Shown here: in pieces, positions 8,522 through 16,700 of the stretch | Position numbering within the stretch: position 1 is the stretch's first letter | Layout of the letters: the number at the start of each line of letters is the position of its first letter | From: an uncultured Eubacteriales bacterium | GTDB lineage: Bacteria > Bacillota > Clostridia > Christensenellales > Aristaeellaceae | Assembly (NCBI GenBank): GCA_902795275.1 | Contig: CADBKQ010000004.1 | Coordinates: forward strand, 124,001 to 188,000 | Length of the DNA stretch: 64,000 bases | Reading direction: 5' to 3' | Position numbers and translations under genes: made by a program | The notes under the pieces: generated by a model | Told to the model about the DNA's origin: nothing | The model's input: only the letters and a program-made list of their open reading frames with translations | Databases searched by the model: none

Positions 8522-8592
8522 GTAGGAGGTTGGAGGCAGGAGGTTTTATAATGACCTCTATCACCTCCTACCTCCTCCTTCCTACCTCCTAC
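8522..8592 (+). repeat. Heptamer-array hairpin element 3
   Basis: Left arm 8522-8542 is GTAGGAG, GTTGGAG, GCAGGAG. Right arm 8565-8592 is CTCCTAC, CTCCTCC, TTCCTAC, CTCCTAC. The loop is only about 22 bp, the shortest of the seven elements. It uses the same unit as element 7. Confidence 0.85.
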
Positions 8593-8624
8593 CTTACTTT
8601 ATATCCCCAAGGGGGTGAAATGAT

Positions 8625-10526
8625 TTGATCTGCGATCATTGCGGCAATATTATTCCGGAGGGGACGGCGGTATGTCCCCAATGCGGCAAGGCCCTGACCC
8701 CCAAGAGCCGGGAAACCGGCGCCGCGGCCCGCCGACAGGGCCGGCCTGACCGGCGGCGGGGAGGCAGGCTGGGCAGCGATATGCCCGCTGTGGACAACCC
8801 GGCGCCCGTGCAGAACGAAGCCTATGCCCGGCCCAGGCGTACGGGCAGCGAAGGCATGCGCCCGGTTTCCATGAATACCGGGATGCAGCCCCGAAAGCTG
8901 GGAACCCAGCCCGGCGGACGCGAACGCCAGGTCAAGCGCCGTCCGGGCCGCCGCCTGATGATCAACTGGGCGCTGCTGTGGACGGTGCTGGCAGCGTTGG
9001 CGCTGGTGGCGGCGGTGGGGACGTTTGCCTTTTTGCGCTTTACCGACGCGGGCCAACTGATGATGGCGCGCATGGGGCGCGATGCCAATGCCAACGCCAT
9101 GTGGGTGTACGGTCAGGAGCTGCTTGACCAGGGGTATCTTGACCGTTCCGTGGCGGCGTTTGAAAAGGCCTATGCCCTGGAACCCGAGCGCGAGGATATT
9201 TACGACCGGCTGCTCCAGCTGGCCGACGCTTACGAGGCCGCGGGCAGGCTGGGCGACGCGGAAGGGGTGTATGTGAAAATCTATACCGACATCGCCCCGG
9301 AGGACCCGGAGGTCTACCGCCAGGTGATGCGCCTGATGGAAGGCCAGGGCCGCCAGATGGAACTAGCCGCGCTGCTGAAGCTGGCCTATGAAAAAACGAA
9401 CGACAGCTATTTCAGGCGCGAACGCGACCAGCTGCTTCCCTCCGTGCCCACGGCCAGCAAGGAAGCCGGGCCGATCAAATACGAGCAGGACATCCAGCTT
9501 CTTTCCGCTGAGGACTACGAAATTTATTACATCCTCAGCGACGAAGGTTCGCTGCCGGAGGATGGCGAACTGTATACCGAGCCCATTCATCTGGGCGAAG
9601 GCACGCATGTGATCCGCGCCGTGGCCGTGTCCAGCGACCTGGTGAGCGACGAAATGCGCATCCAGTATTCCATCAGCCTGCCGCGTCCCGCCGCGCCATA
9701 CGCTTCCCTGGCCCCCGGCGTTTATGAAAGACGCCAGCGCATCTGGCTCAAGCAGATCAAAATCGAGGATCAGGAACTGCTGGAACAGAAGATGAACCGG
9801 ACGCCCCAGGAAGATGAAATTCTGAAAAAGCTGAACGACATCACGGTGTATTATACCCTGGACAGCCAGACGCCCACCTCCAATTCGCCCATCTACACCG
9901 GCGAACCCTTCCTGCTGCCCCTGGGCCCGTCCACGGTCAAAGCGGTGGCGGTGAACGGTTTCGGCAAGGTAAGCAACGTGATGGAGCGCACCTATGATAT
10001 TAAGAAGCCCTTCAAGCTGTATTTCAGCGACAGCGACAATTTCAGCGAATTTATCATCATGGAAACAGAGAAGGACGGCTTCATCCGCAAATTCGGCACG
10101 CCTGCGAGCGAGCGGGAAATCGAGGAGGCGGACATGGAAGGCTCCTGCCAGCTGCTGACCTATCCCTGGGGAGAAGCGCGCTTTTTCCTGACCGACAAGG
10201 GCTATGTGATTTACGCCTTTGAAACCAACAGCCCCTCTGTTGTCGGCCCGGAAAAAACCAAGATCGGCATGAGCGAGACCGACGTGACCTCCCTCTTCCG
10301 CGACATGGGAATGGAACACAACCGGGACGGCAGCCGCAGCCTGTATTACGACCGCCAGAACCGCAAGTATGCCATGATGTACCACTTGAACGAGCACAGC
10401 GACCGGATCGACTACAGCTACGTGCGCCAGGATAACCTGGTCGTTACCTTGAGCTACTATCTCCAGGATCACAGGGTTGTGAAGATGGGCATCCATACGT
10501 CGGTGAATAATCAGTGGGGAACGTAA
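8625..10526 (+). CDS. Zinc-ribbon, membrane-anchored TPR protein with CHB_HEX_C-like domains
   Basis: 633 residues from a TTG start at 8625, chosen because AAGGGGGTG lies upstream and the nearby ATG at 8620 runs into a stop. Residues 1-24 form a CDHC...CPQC zinc ribbon. A basic linker leads to one membrane span at about 112-133. TPR-like helices follow (about 145-260). Two tandem segments with the YYTLDSQTPT / YYILSDEGSLPEDG pattern, of the chitobiase C-terminal-like type, span about 275-455. The last 170 residues form an uncharacterised domain. The ribbon is probably cytoplasmic and the repeats external. Function unknown. Confidence 0.82.
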   Translation: MICDHCGNIIPEGTAVCPQCGKALTPKSRETGAAARRQGRPDRRRGGRLGSDMPAVDNPAPVQNEAYARPRRTGSEGMRPVSMNTGMQPRKLGTQPGGRERQVKRRPGRRLMINWALLWTVLAALALVAAVGTFAFLRFTDAGQLMMARMGRDANANAMWVYGQELLDQGYLDRSVAAFEKAYALEPEREDIYDRLLQLADAYEAAGRLGDAEGVYVKIYTDIAPEDPEVYRQVMRLMEGQGRQMELAALLKLAYEKTNDSYFRRERDQLLPSVPTASKEAGPIKYEQDIQLLSAEDYEIYYILSDEGSLPEDGELYTEPIHLGEGTHVIRAVAVSSDLVSDEMRIQYSISLPRPAAPYASLAPGVYERRQRIWLKQIKIEDQELLEQKMNRTPQEDEILKKLNDITVYYTLDSQTPTSNSPIYTGEPFLLPLGPSTVKAVAVNGFGKVSNVMERTYDIKKPFKLYFSDSDNFSEFIIMETEKDGFIRKFGTPASEREIEEADMEGSCQLLTYPWGEARFFLTDKGYVIYAFETNSPSVVGPEKTKIGMSETDVTSLFRDMGMEHNRDGSRSLYYDRQNRKYAMMYHLNEHSDRIDYSYVRQDNLVVTLSYYLQDHRVVKMGIHTSVNNQWGT

Positions 10527-10561
10527 TAAACAGCTATTGCTGTTCAGGTGATGCTAACAGA

Positions 10562-10675
10562 GGGATTAGGGATTAGGGAATAGGGAATAGGGATTAGAGA
10601 GATCGTGTGCGATACAAATTGGAAGAGCGCATTGAAAAAGCAAGACAGAATGACTAATCCCTATTCCCTAATCCC
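10562..10675 (+). repeat. Heptamer-array hairpin element 4
   Basis: Left arm 10562-10596 has five units: GGGATTA twice, GGGAATA twice, GGGATTA. Right arm 10655-10675 has three: TAATCCC, TATTCCC, TAATCCC. Centre about 58 bp. It follows the gene ending at 10526 and precedes the terminator at 10737. Confidence 0.85.
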
Positions 10676-10736
10676 TCCTTCGTGACTTAAAGCGTCCTTT
10701 CACTCCTCTTCGCCTGCACGGTTACATGACTCTCCC

Positions 10737-10756
10737 CCCGCTTACGCGGGTTTTTT
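10737..10756 (+). terminator. Intrinsic terminator
   Basis: CCCGC-TTAC-GCGGG followed by six T (10751-10756). It would end plus-strand transcripts from the 8625-10526 gene before the convergent L,D-transpeptidase gene. Confidence 0.7.
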
Positions 10757-11426
10757 ATTCAAACAGAATCATTCCCAGCCTTTCCTGCAAAGCAGCGTCG
10801 GCCTGGTCGCCGGGAGAAAGGTTGAGTTCTTTTCGCGCCGCAATGACGGCGCGACGGGTGGAAGGGCCGAAGACCCCGTCGGCGCTCCACAGCAGGCCCC
10901 GCTGCACCAGGCGCAGCTGCAATTGGCGCACGTCCGCGCCGCGGTCGCCCTCCTTCAGGACGCGCCATCCCCAGTTCAGCGGCCCGTAAGGCCCGCCGGA
11001 AATCACCACTTTGGTGCCGTTGGAAACCAGGGGAAACAGCGTTTCCATGTCCCGGACGTTCATGCGGATGCAGCCGTGGGAAGCGTTCTGCCCGATGGAT
11101 TCCGGCTTGTTGGTGCCGTGGATGCCATAGCTGCCCCAGGGTACGCTGAGGCCCAGGAACCGGGTGCCGAAGCCCGACATGTCGGGAATGAAGCGGCTGC
11201 TGACCCGGAACACGCCGATGGGGGAGGGGGTGCCTCTGGCGCCCGCGGCGATGGGATAGCCGCAGATCTTTTCGCCGTTTTCATACACCGACAGGCTCTT
11301 CGCGTCCAGGTCAATCCAGATGAGAAGCCGCGCCGCCGCGCCTGTTTCCGCGCTTTGCCGCCCGCAGCCGGCACAGGCGAGGACAACCAGCAGAAATAAC
11401 TGAAACCCAAGAAAGCGTTTTTTCAT
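10755..11426 (-). CDS. L,D-transpeptidase with C-terminal peptidoglycan-binding domain
   Basis: 223 residues from ATG 11426. A signal sequence with a possible lipobox (VLACAGCG) precedes a YkuD domain. Its catalytic motif is HGTN followed by SHGCIRM, with the nucleophilic Cys, in the expected spacing near residues 120-140. The C-terminal ~65 residues form a PG_binding_1 domain (GDRGADVRQLQLRLVQRGLL, then DGVFGPSTRRAV). YkuD enzymes make 3-3 crosslinks or attach proteins to peptidoglycan outside the membrane. The order catalytic-then-binding is less common than the reverse. A weak ribosome binding site is present. Confidence 0.9.
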   Translation of the reverse strand: MKKRFLGFQLFLLVVLACAGCGRQSAETGAAARLLIWIDLDAKSLSVYENGEKICGYPIAAGARGTPSPIGVFRVSSRFIPDMSGFGTRFLGLSVPWGSYGIHGTNKPESIGQNASHGCIRMNVRDMETLFPLVSNGTKVVISGGPYGPLNWGWRVLKEGDRGADVRQLQLRLVQRGLLWSADGVFGPSTRRAVIAARKELNLSPGDQADAALQERLGMILFE

Positions 11427-11468
11427 ATTTCCAGGATATGCTTTTCCGGCTGCGAAAATGATTTTTCC

Positions 11469-11497
11469 TTGCAATGGCCGGAAAACTGGCGTATAAT
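11469..11497 (+). promoter_or_regulatory. Promoter of the ATP-grasp gene
   Basis: TTGCAA (11469-11474), 17-bp spacer, TATAAT (11492-11497). Divergent from the L,D-transpeptidase start at 11426. Confidence 0.7.
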
Positions 11498-11550
11498 GGC
11501 AATGGTATTCCTGAATAATAGGATGGGATTCTTTTGTTCGGAGGCAGAGC

Positions 11551-12558
11551 ATGAGTCGATTGTCCTACGTGATCAAGCGGGTTGGCAAGATGGATTTTTC
11601 CCGGATGCTGGACACCGCGAAAATGCTGCACAAGAAGACGGGCAAGCCCACAGCCTTTCTGCTGGCGGATATGGGAAAATGCGCCCTCAAATACAACGCG
11701 GGCTACATGGACTATAAGATCGCCGAAATGTACCGGCTGAACGACGCCCAGCGCCGCACGGTGATCACCCGCGGCATCTCCAACGAGATCGTGCGCCGGA
11801 TGAACGACAAAGCCTACTGGCACTTCTTCGACGACAAAACTCAGTTCAACACCAAGTTCGCCAAGTGGATTCAGCGGGACTGGATCAAGGCGGATGAAGC
11901 GTTGACGCCGGAAGCCCTGGGCAAATTCCTGGAAAACAAGGAGCAGTTCATTTTCAAGCCCCTCGAAGGCTCCAGCGGCCAGGGCATCGAAAAATTTGTG
12001 AAGAAGGACTGGGAAGACCTGCCCGCCTTCACGGAAAAGATCAAGAAGAACGGCCCCGCCATCCTGGAAGAAATCGTGATCCAGCACCCGGAAATGGCCC
12101 GGATGTGTCCCACCTCCGTGAACACCGTGCGCATCGCCACCCTGCTGGGCGACAAGCAGGAGGGCATCGTGTACGCCTTCCTGCGCATCGGCAACGGCAA
12201 GGTGATGGACAACGTGGACTGCGGCGGCATGGCGGCCCGGGTGGATTTAGCCTCCGGCAAGCTGCTGACCGTGGGCGCGGACAAGCAGGGCAACACCTTC
12301 ACCAAGCACCCCATCACCGGCACGTCCATTATTGGCTTCCAGGTGCCGTACTTTGAGGAAGCGAAGCAGATGTGTCTGGAGGCCATGCGAGTGGTGCCCC
12401 AGGTGCGGTTCGTGGCCTGGGATGTGGCCATCACGCCGGACGGTCCGCGGTTCATCGAGGGCAATTCCTTCCCCAGCCACGCGGTGCCACAGTTCGCCGC
12501 CCATTACCCGGACGGCATCGGCATTCTGCCGGAGTTCAGAAAATTCCTCGACATATAA
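11551..12558 (+). CDS. Sugar-transfer-associated ATP-grasp family protein
   Basis: 335 residues. The ATP-grasp fold shows as FIFKPLEGSSGQGIEKF (nucleotide-binding lysine and glycine loop, near residue 132), ILEEIVIQHPEMA, NTVRIATLL, and the metal-binding FIEGNSFPSH near the C-terminus. This arrangement matches the ATP-grasp enzymes found in capsule or polysaccharide loci that are thought to ligate an amino or acid group to a glycan. The substrate is not visible here and no glycosyltransferases are adjacent. A GGAGG site precedes ATG 11551. Confidence 0.8.
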   Translation: MSRLSYVIKRVGKMDFSRMLDTAKMLHKKTGKPTAFLLADMGKCALKYNAGYMDYKIAEMYRLNDAQRRTVITRGISNEIVRRMNDKAYWHFFDDKTQFNTKFAKWIQRDWIKADEALTPEALGKFLENKEQFIFKPLEGSSGQGIEKFVKKDWEDLPAFTEKIKKNGPAILEEIVIQHPEMARMCPTSVNTVRIATLLGDKQEGIVYAFLRIGNGKVMDNVDCGGMAARVDLASGKLLTVGADKQGNTFTKHPITGTSIIGFQVPYFEEAKQMCLEAMRVVPQVRFVAWDVAITPDGPRFIEGNSFPSHAVPQFAAHYPDGIGILPEFRKFLDI

Positions 12559-12625
12559 TCATCAGGAAGAAAATCCTTCCCTGATTCGTTGATTCACAGA
12601 GCGGGTATCACAAAGGAGGGTTCGT

Positions 12626-14455
12626 ATGGATTTTATCAAAACGATGCTGGTTTATATGCTGCTGGTTGTGGGCTCCGCCACGGAAACGGGACCTGCCGCG
12701 CTGCCGGCGGAAGCGCCGACGGCGGCTCCCGCCGCGGTGGTGGAAACGACGGCGCAGCCTGAGGAAGCGCCTGCTGCGGAAGCCACGGACGCGCCCACCG
12801 TTCACTCGGCGCTGGTAGCGACCCTGCCGCCGCCGCCCACTTCCGCGCCTACCCCCGCGCCGACGCCCGTTCAGTATACCGCGCTTTATATGGGCGACCG
12901 GGGCGAGGACGTGCGCCGGATGCAGCGCGCCTTGGCGGATCAAGGCTTCCTGAACAGCAAGGTGGACGGCATTTTCGGCCAGAAGACCAAGAAAGCCGTG
13001 GAGGACTTCCAGAAAGCCAACGGCCTGCCGGTGGACGGCGTGGCCGGCCAGACCATGCTGAAGCTGCTGTACGAAGGCCCCGACGCCCTGAAACCGCAGC
13101 CGACGGAGGCCCCTGCCACGGAAGCGCCTGTGCGGAGCGGGGTCAAGGTGCCGATTTACTATGTGGATGAAAATGAGAAGCTGCTGGCCCAGAGCGAAAC
13201 CACCTGCTTCACCACCACCACCATCTACGCCAACTCCTCCAAGGTCGGGGCGGACTATGTGCTGGACGGCGAAAACTCCGCCACCGTCACCGTGCGGGAC
13301 GGCGTGGCGACGCCCGCGTCCGTCACCTTCCGCTACACGCGCAAGGCCGCGCCCACCGACGCGCCGAAGGAATTCCCCGTGCCGGTGTATTATATGTCGG
13401 ATAGCGGCATGATTCTGTACCAGGCCAGTGTAAGCATGGCTCCGGGCAGCCAGAAAACAATCGAGGTGGATACCGGCCTGGTGCCCGCCCTTTACACCCT
13501 GAGCAGCGAGGACAAGGTGCAGATCACGATGGATGAAAAGGGCCTGGCTTTCCCCTCCGCCGCCATCTTTACCTTCCGCGGCACGGTGCCCACCCCGGCC
13601 CCCGGCGAACAGGCGGCTGTGGTACCCGTGCGATACATGAACGAAGCGGGCATGCTGCTGAATGAAAGCGTCGAAAAGCTCGCTTACGGGGAAAGCCGGG
13701 ATGTGGAAGCCGACCCCGAAATGGTGAAAGACGGGTTCCGCCTGGTGAGCGAAAGCCCGGTCACGGTCGCTGTGGATGAAGCGGGAACGCCCGTGCCCGC
13801 CGTGGTGATCTTTACCTATAAAGAAGCGGAAATCGCCACCGAAGCGCCTACCGTCGTGCCCACGCGCACGCCTTCGCCCATGCCCACCGAAGCGCCCACG
13901 CCCGCGCCCACGAAGGAGCCCACGAAGGCTCCCGCGACGAAGGAGCCCACTGATAAACCCACTGAACAGCCGACCGCCGCGCCGACGGCAGAGCTTACCG
14001 CCGAACCTACGGCAGCGCCCACGGCGGAACCTACCGCCGCCCCGACAGCGGAGCCTACCCCTGAACCCACGGCCACGCCCGCACCGACGGAGGAGCCCGT
14101 CAAGCTGCCTGCGGAAGGCGTTTTGCAGGCAGGCGACAATGTCCTGTTCAACGGGAAAACGCTGGACTGCCCCTGGTATTGGGACGCCGAAGGCCGCGCC
14201 ATGATCAGCGTCAGTGAATTTGGCCGGGCCATGGATCTTCCGGTTGCTCCGGAGAAGGACTTCTTCCTCATGGGCGCGTTCACCACGGTGGCGTATGAGA
14301 ACGGACGCCTGCAATCCCTCAAAATCGCAGGCAAGGATTGCACGGATGACGTGCTGTACTGGAAGCAGAACCTGTATATCGGCGAGCAGGTGTTCAGCGT
14401 GCTGGGCTGCACCTTCACCGTGGACGGGGATACGCTGGCGATTCGTTACAAGTAA
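12626..14455 (+). CDS. Exported peptidoglycan-binding protein with beta repeats and Thr/Pro linker
   Basis: 609 residues. Hydrophobic N-terminus, then an Ala/Pro/Thr linker. PG_binding_1 domain at about 88-150 (GDRGEDVRRMQRALADQGFL, DGIFGQKTKKAVEDF). Three MucBP-like beta repeats follow at about 170-400, each starting VP(I/V)YY or VPVRYM and ending in a VTFRYT / IFTFRG / VIFTYK strand. Then about 75 residues of near-tandem A-P-T / E-P-T units. The C-terminal ~100 residues resemble a copper amine oxidase N-terminal-type (stalk) domain. Likely a wall-bound surface protein. ATG 12626 follows AAAGGAGGG. Confidence 0.82.
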   Translation: MDFIKTMLVYMLLVVGSATETGPAALPAEAPTAAPAAVVETTAQPEEAPAAEATDAPTVHSALVATLPPPPTSAPTPAPTPVQYTALYMGDRGEDVRRMQRALADQGFLNSKVDGIFGQKTKKAVEDFQKANGLPVDGVAGQTMLKLLYEGPDALKPQPTEAPATEAPVRSGVKVPIYYVDENEKLLAQSETTCFTTTTIYANSSKVGADYVLDGENSATVTVRDGVATPASVTFRYTRKAAPTDAPKEFPVPVYYMSDSGMILYQASVSMAPGSQKTIEVDTGLVPALYTLSSEDKVQITMDEKGLAFPSAAIFTFRGTVPTPAPGEQAAVVPVRYMNEAGMLLNESVEKLAYGESRDVEADPEMVKDGFRLVSESPVTVAVDEAGTPVPAVVIFTYKEAEIATEAPTVVPTRTPSPMPTEAPTPAPTKEPTKAPATKEPTDKPTEQPTAAPTAELTAEPTAAPTAEPTAAPTAEPTPEPTATPAPTEEPVKLPAEGVLQAGDNVLFNGKTLDCPWYWDAEGRAMISVSEFGRAMDLPVAPEKDFFLMGAFTTVAYENGRLQSLKIAGKDCTDDVLYWKQNLYIGEQVFSVLGCTFTVDGDTLAIRYK

Positions 14456-14480
14456 TCAATCTCTTTACGATTCTTTATTG

Positions 14481-14512
14481 CAGCCCGCTGTTTCGGCGGG
14501 CTGTATTATTTT
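14481..14512 (+). terminator. Intrinsic terminator
   Basis: CAGCCCGC (14481-14488) pairs with GCGGGCTG (14496-14503), followed by TATTATTTT. Ends the 12626-14455 gene. Confidence 0.8.
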
Positions 14513-14710
14513 GCCCGCTTGCCATGCTGTTTTCCGCGCCGCGCCCTCGTTTCCGCCCCTTTTATATCCTGAACTGGAATAATTGTGGACAAATGAAGCA
14601 TTTCGTTCAAGAATTCGTAAAACATTGAATATAATTATCATAGATTCATTGAGAAAGTTCACACATCCCGTTACGGTTCCCTTAAAAAACCCGGGGAGGG
14701 CCAAATTCGG

Positions 14711-14739
14711 TTGATTTTGAAAAATCCATGGATTATAAT
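14711..14739 (+). promoter_or_regulatory. Promoter of the Cys-repeat exported protein
   Basis: TTGATT (14711-14716), 17-bp spacer, perfect TATAAT (14734-14739). It gives a leader of about 215 nt before the GTG at 14961. Confidence 0.7.
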
Positions 14740-14745
14740 AGCATT

Positions 14746-14960
14746 GCTTCTGAAGAGAGGAAGCTATGCCACAGGCTGGCAGCGCTGAAAACAGAAGCGG
14801 AATGAATTCGATCTCAAATGATTTTGTACGTTAACGCCGACGAGGAGGTGAGGCCAATTGATGGGCCGCATGAGATCGAGGGACCCTACTGAACGCCGCC
14901 CGTGCGGGCCGCTCGATTTTGAACTCTGAAATCAATAGGAAATTTTAGGAGGATAAAAAC
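14746..14960 (+). promoter_or_regulatory. Long structured 5' leader
   Basis: The 215-nt leader contains GCCA...TGGC and GGCC...GGCC pairings. Near its end, ATCGAG (14873-14878) and CTCGAT (14914-14919) enclose a GCCCG-TG-CGGGC hairpin and are followed by TTTT. This looks like an attenuator or riboswitch expression platform. I could not match it to a known riboswitch class. A short ORF with a strong ribosome binding site lies inside it. Confidence 0.45.
14861..14929 (+). CDS. Possible leader peptide (upstream ORF)
   Basis: GAGGAGGT at 14841-14848 precedes ATG 14861, which opens a 22-codon frame (MGRMRSRDPTERRPCG...) ending at TGA 14929, 31 nt before the main GTG start. The frame runs across the GCCCG/CGGGC hairpin, so ribosomes on it would melt that structure. 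The ribosome binding site is stronger than most in this window. It could still be coincidental. Confidence 0.35.
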   Translation: MGRMRSRDPTERRPCGPLDFEL

Positions 14961-16547
14961 GTGAAAAAGTTTTTGACTGTTCTGTGTCTGGCTCTGCTGC
15001 TGACACTGGTGTGCGCCAGCGCGATGGCCGCTACAATCAGCGGCGGCAAGTATAATGCCGCGGATTATAAGCGCAACGGTTCGATTCTGAAGGATTCTAT
15101 CACTGCTACCACCAAAATTCAGGATAAGCTGGTTGACCCTCTGTGCGTGGTCACGATCGTGATCGAACCGACTTGCCGTACCGGCAGCGCTTCGATTAAG
15201 ATGATTGACGGAACTTATGAAACGATCAGCCTCGATCCGATTCACAACCTGAAGGTTCAGGCGATCGAAGGTTCCAAGCCCGCTTGTGAAAGCAACGGCG
15301 TTGGCATCTACGTTTGCGCGGATTGTAACGCGGTTGACCCCTATGGCCAGGGCCAGGTTGCGATTGCCGCCACCGGTCATCTGTATGAGAAGAAAGTCGT
15401 TGACGAACAGGTTACCTGCAGCAAAAAAGGCAAGTTCCACATGGAATGCGTTTACTGCGGCCAACCCAAAAAGACTGGCGGCGTGATCGATTACACCTAT
15501 GTGGATTGCAACGATACAAACCACAAATTCCAGGTTGGCGCTTATCATATTGAAAAAGTCCAGACCTGTAAAGAAGGCGGCAAGCGGTATCTTACCTGCG
15601 CGGCTTGCGGTGAACCTGAATATGTCACTCCGCATATCGCGGCTTCCGGCATTAAGTATGATACCACGACAGGTTATGACAAACCCAGTGACCACACCTT
15701 CGGCGATTGGGTTGTGACCGTTCCCGCCACCTGTAAAGAAGGCTTCAAGACCCGGTACTGCTCCGTCTGCAACGCCAAGGAAAGCGTAACCATTCCCGCG
15801 ACGGATGCCCATAACTGGAAAGAAACCATTGAAGTTGCCGGTGCCTGCGCTAAGGATGCCAGTGGCAAGGCGCTGCCCGCTGTCTCTTTCAGCAAACTGG
15901 AACGTACTTGCACCGTCTGCGGCAAGACCGAAGCGATTCCTGCTCCTACCAATTATATGGCGCATCACACCTTTGTTTACGATCCCAATGGCGTGAATAT
16001 TCCTGCGGAGTGCGTTGGTGGCGCGCCTGGCACGAAAGCGCTGATCTGCACCAAGTGCCAAGGCAAGTGGCAGGAAAACATTCCGGCCGCCACTGAACAC
16101 AAGTGGGGCGCCTGGGTCCTCATCGTGAAGCCCGGCGAAGACGGCACCGAGAATGGCGTCTGGGAACGTCAGTGCACCAACTACCACTGCCTTGAGAAAG
16201 AAACCTATGTGGGCAAGACCGCTCCCAGCGGCGCGGCTCCTGTGCCTACCGCCACCTCTCCTTCCGGCACCACTCCTCCCTCTGGCACTGAAAACTACAA
16301 GGTCACCAGCTGGAGCTTCACGGGCAGCGGCGTGTCCGGCCAGGTTGCCGGCAACGTGAGCTACCGCACCCCCGGCCTGAGCGTGAGCGTGATCATTTAC
16401 ACCCCCAACGGAACCTTCCTGGCGACCAGCGCGGCTGTGGATGAAGACGGCAAGTTCTCCGTGTCCGCCGGCGGCGCTGTGTACGCGGTGTCCATCCAGC
16501 TGAAGGACAACACCAGGACCTACCAGACCGATGGTAAGTACGTGTAA
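14961..16547 (+). CDS. Exported protein with repeated cysteine-pair motifs
   Basis: 528 residues from GTG 14961 after TTTTAGGAGG. Signal peptide MKKFLTVLCLALLLTLVCAS (cleavage after AMA). Then six to seven irregular units of about 50-60 residues with the pattern C-x(5-8)-R/L-x-C-x2-C-x(6-10)-I-x-A-x-x-H. Examples are ATCKEGFKTRYCSVCNAKE, CKEGGKRYLTCAACGEPE and CVGGAPGTKALICTKCQGK. Such Cys pairs suggest metal-binding or disulfide-stabilised knuckles. A Pro/Ser/Thr linker leads to a C-terminal beta-sandwich-like domain of about 85 residues. No sortase motif is seen. Similar Cys-pair repeats occur in surface proteins of gut Firmicutes; function is unknown. Confidence 0.8.
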   Translation: MKKFLTVLCLALLLTLVCASAMAATISGGKYNAADYKRNGSILKDSITATTKIQDKLVDPLCVVTIVIEPTCRTGSASIKMIDGTYETISLDPIHNLKVQAIEGSKPACESNGVGIYVCADCNAVDPYGQGQVAIAATGHLYEKKVVDEQVTCSKKGKFHMECVYCGQPKKTGGVIDYTYVDCNDTNHKFQVGAYHIEKVQTCKEGGKRYLTCAACGEPEYVTPHIAASGIKYDTTTGYDKPSDHTFGDWVVTVPATCKEGFKTRYCSVCNAKESVTIPATDAHNWKETIEVAGACAKDASGKALPAVSFSKLERTCTVCGKTEAIPAPTNYMAHHTFVYDPNGVNIPAECVGGAPGTKALICTKCQGKWQENIPAATEHKWGAWVLIVKPGEDGTENGVWERQCTNYHCLEKETYVGKTAPSGAAPVPTATSPSGTTPPSGTENYKVTSWSFTGSGVSGQVAGNVSYRTPGLSVSVIIYTPNGTFLATSAAVDEDGKFSVSAGGAVYAVSIQLKDNTRTYQTDGKYV

Positions 16548-16576
16548 TCAAGAAGCATCGACCAACATTTCTTAAC

Positions 16577-16660
16577 ATAAAGGGGAAGGGTAGCATTTGT
16601 GGAAGGGCATGGCTGAAATCGTGCCGTATGCTATCCACAGAGGTGGCCCTTTCCCTTTCT
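16577..16660 (+). other. Compact structured RNA element with possible pseudoknot
   Basis: A 12-bp outer stem (AAAGGGGAAGGG with CCCTTTCCCTTT, one G-U) encloses GGGTAGCAT/ATGCTATCC and GGCATG/CGTGCC helices. TTGTGG in one loop can also pair with CCACAG outside it, which would form a pseudoknot. It lies between two exported-protein genes and lacks a clean T-run, so a simple terminator is less likely than a leader element. A 23-codon frame with a modest ribosome binding site (ATG 16609 to TGA 16680) overlaps it. Confidence 0.4.
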
Positions 16661-16700
16661 TGAGAATGAATTCCGCCTGATGAAAAATTTGGAGGAAAAA

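Noticed and set aside
14820..14930. Resemblance of GACGAGGAGGTGAGG to the glmS ribozyme core
   Set aside because: The cleavage-site segment and the double pseudoknot partners were not found, and the downstream gene is not glmS.
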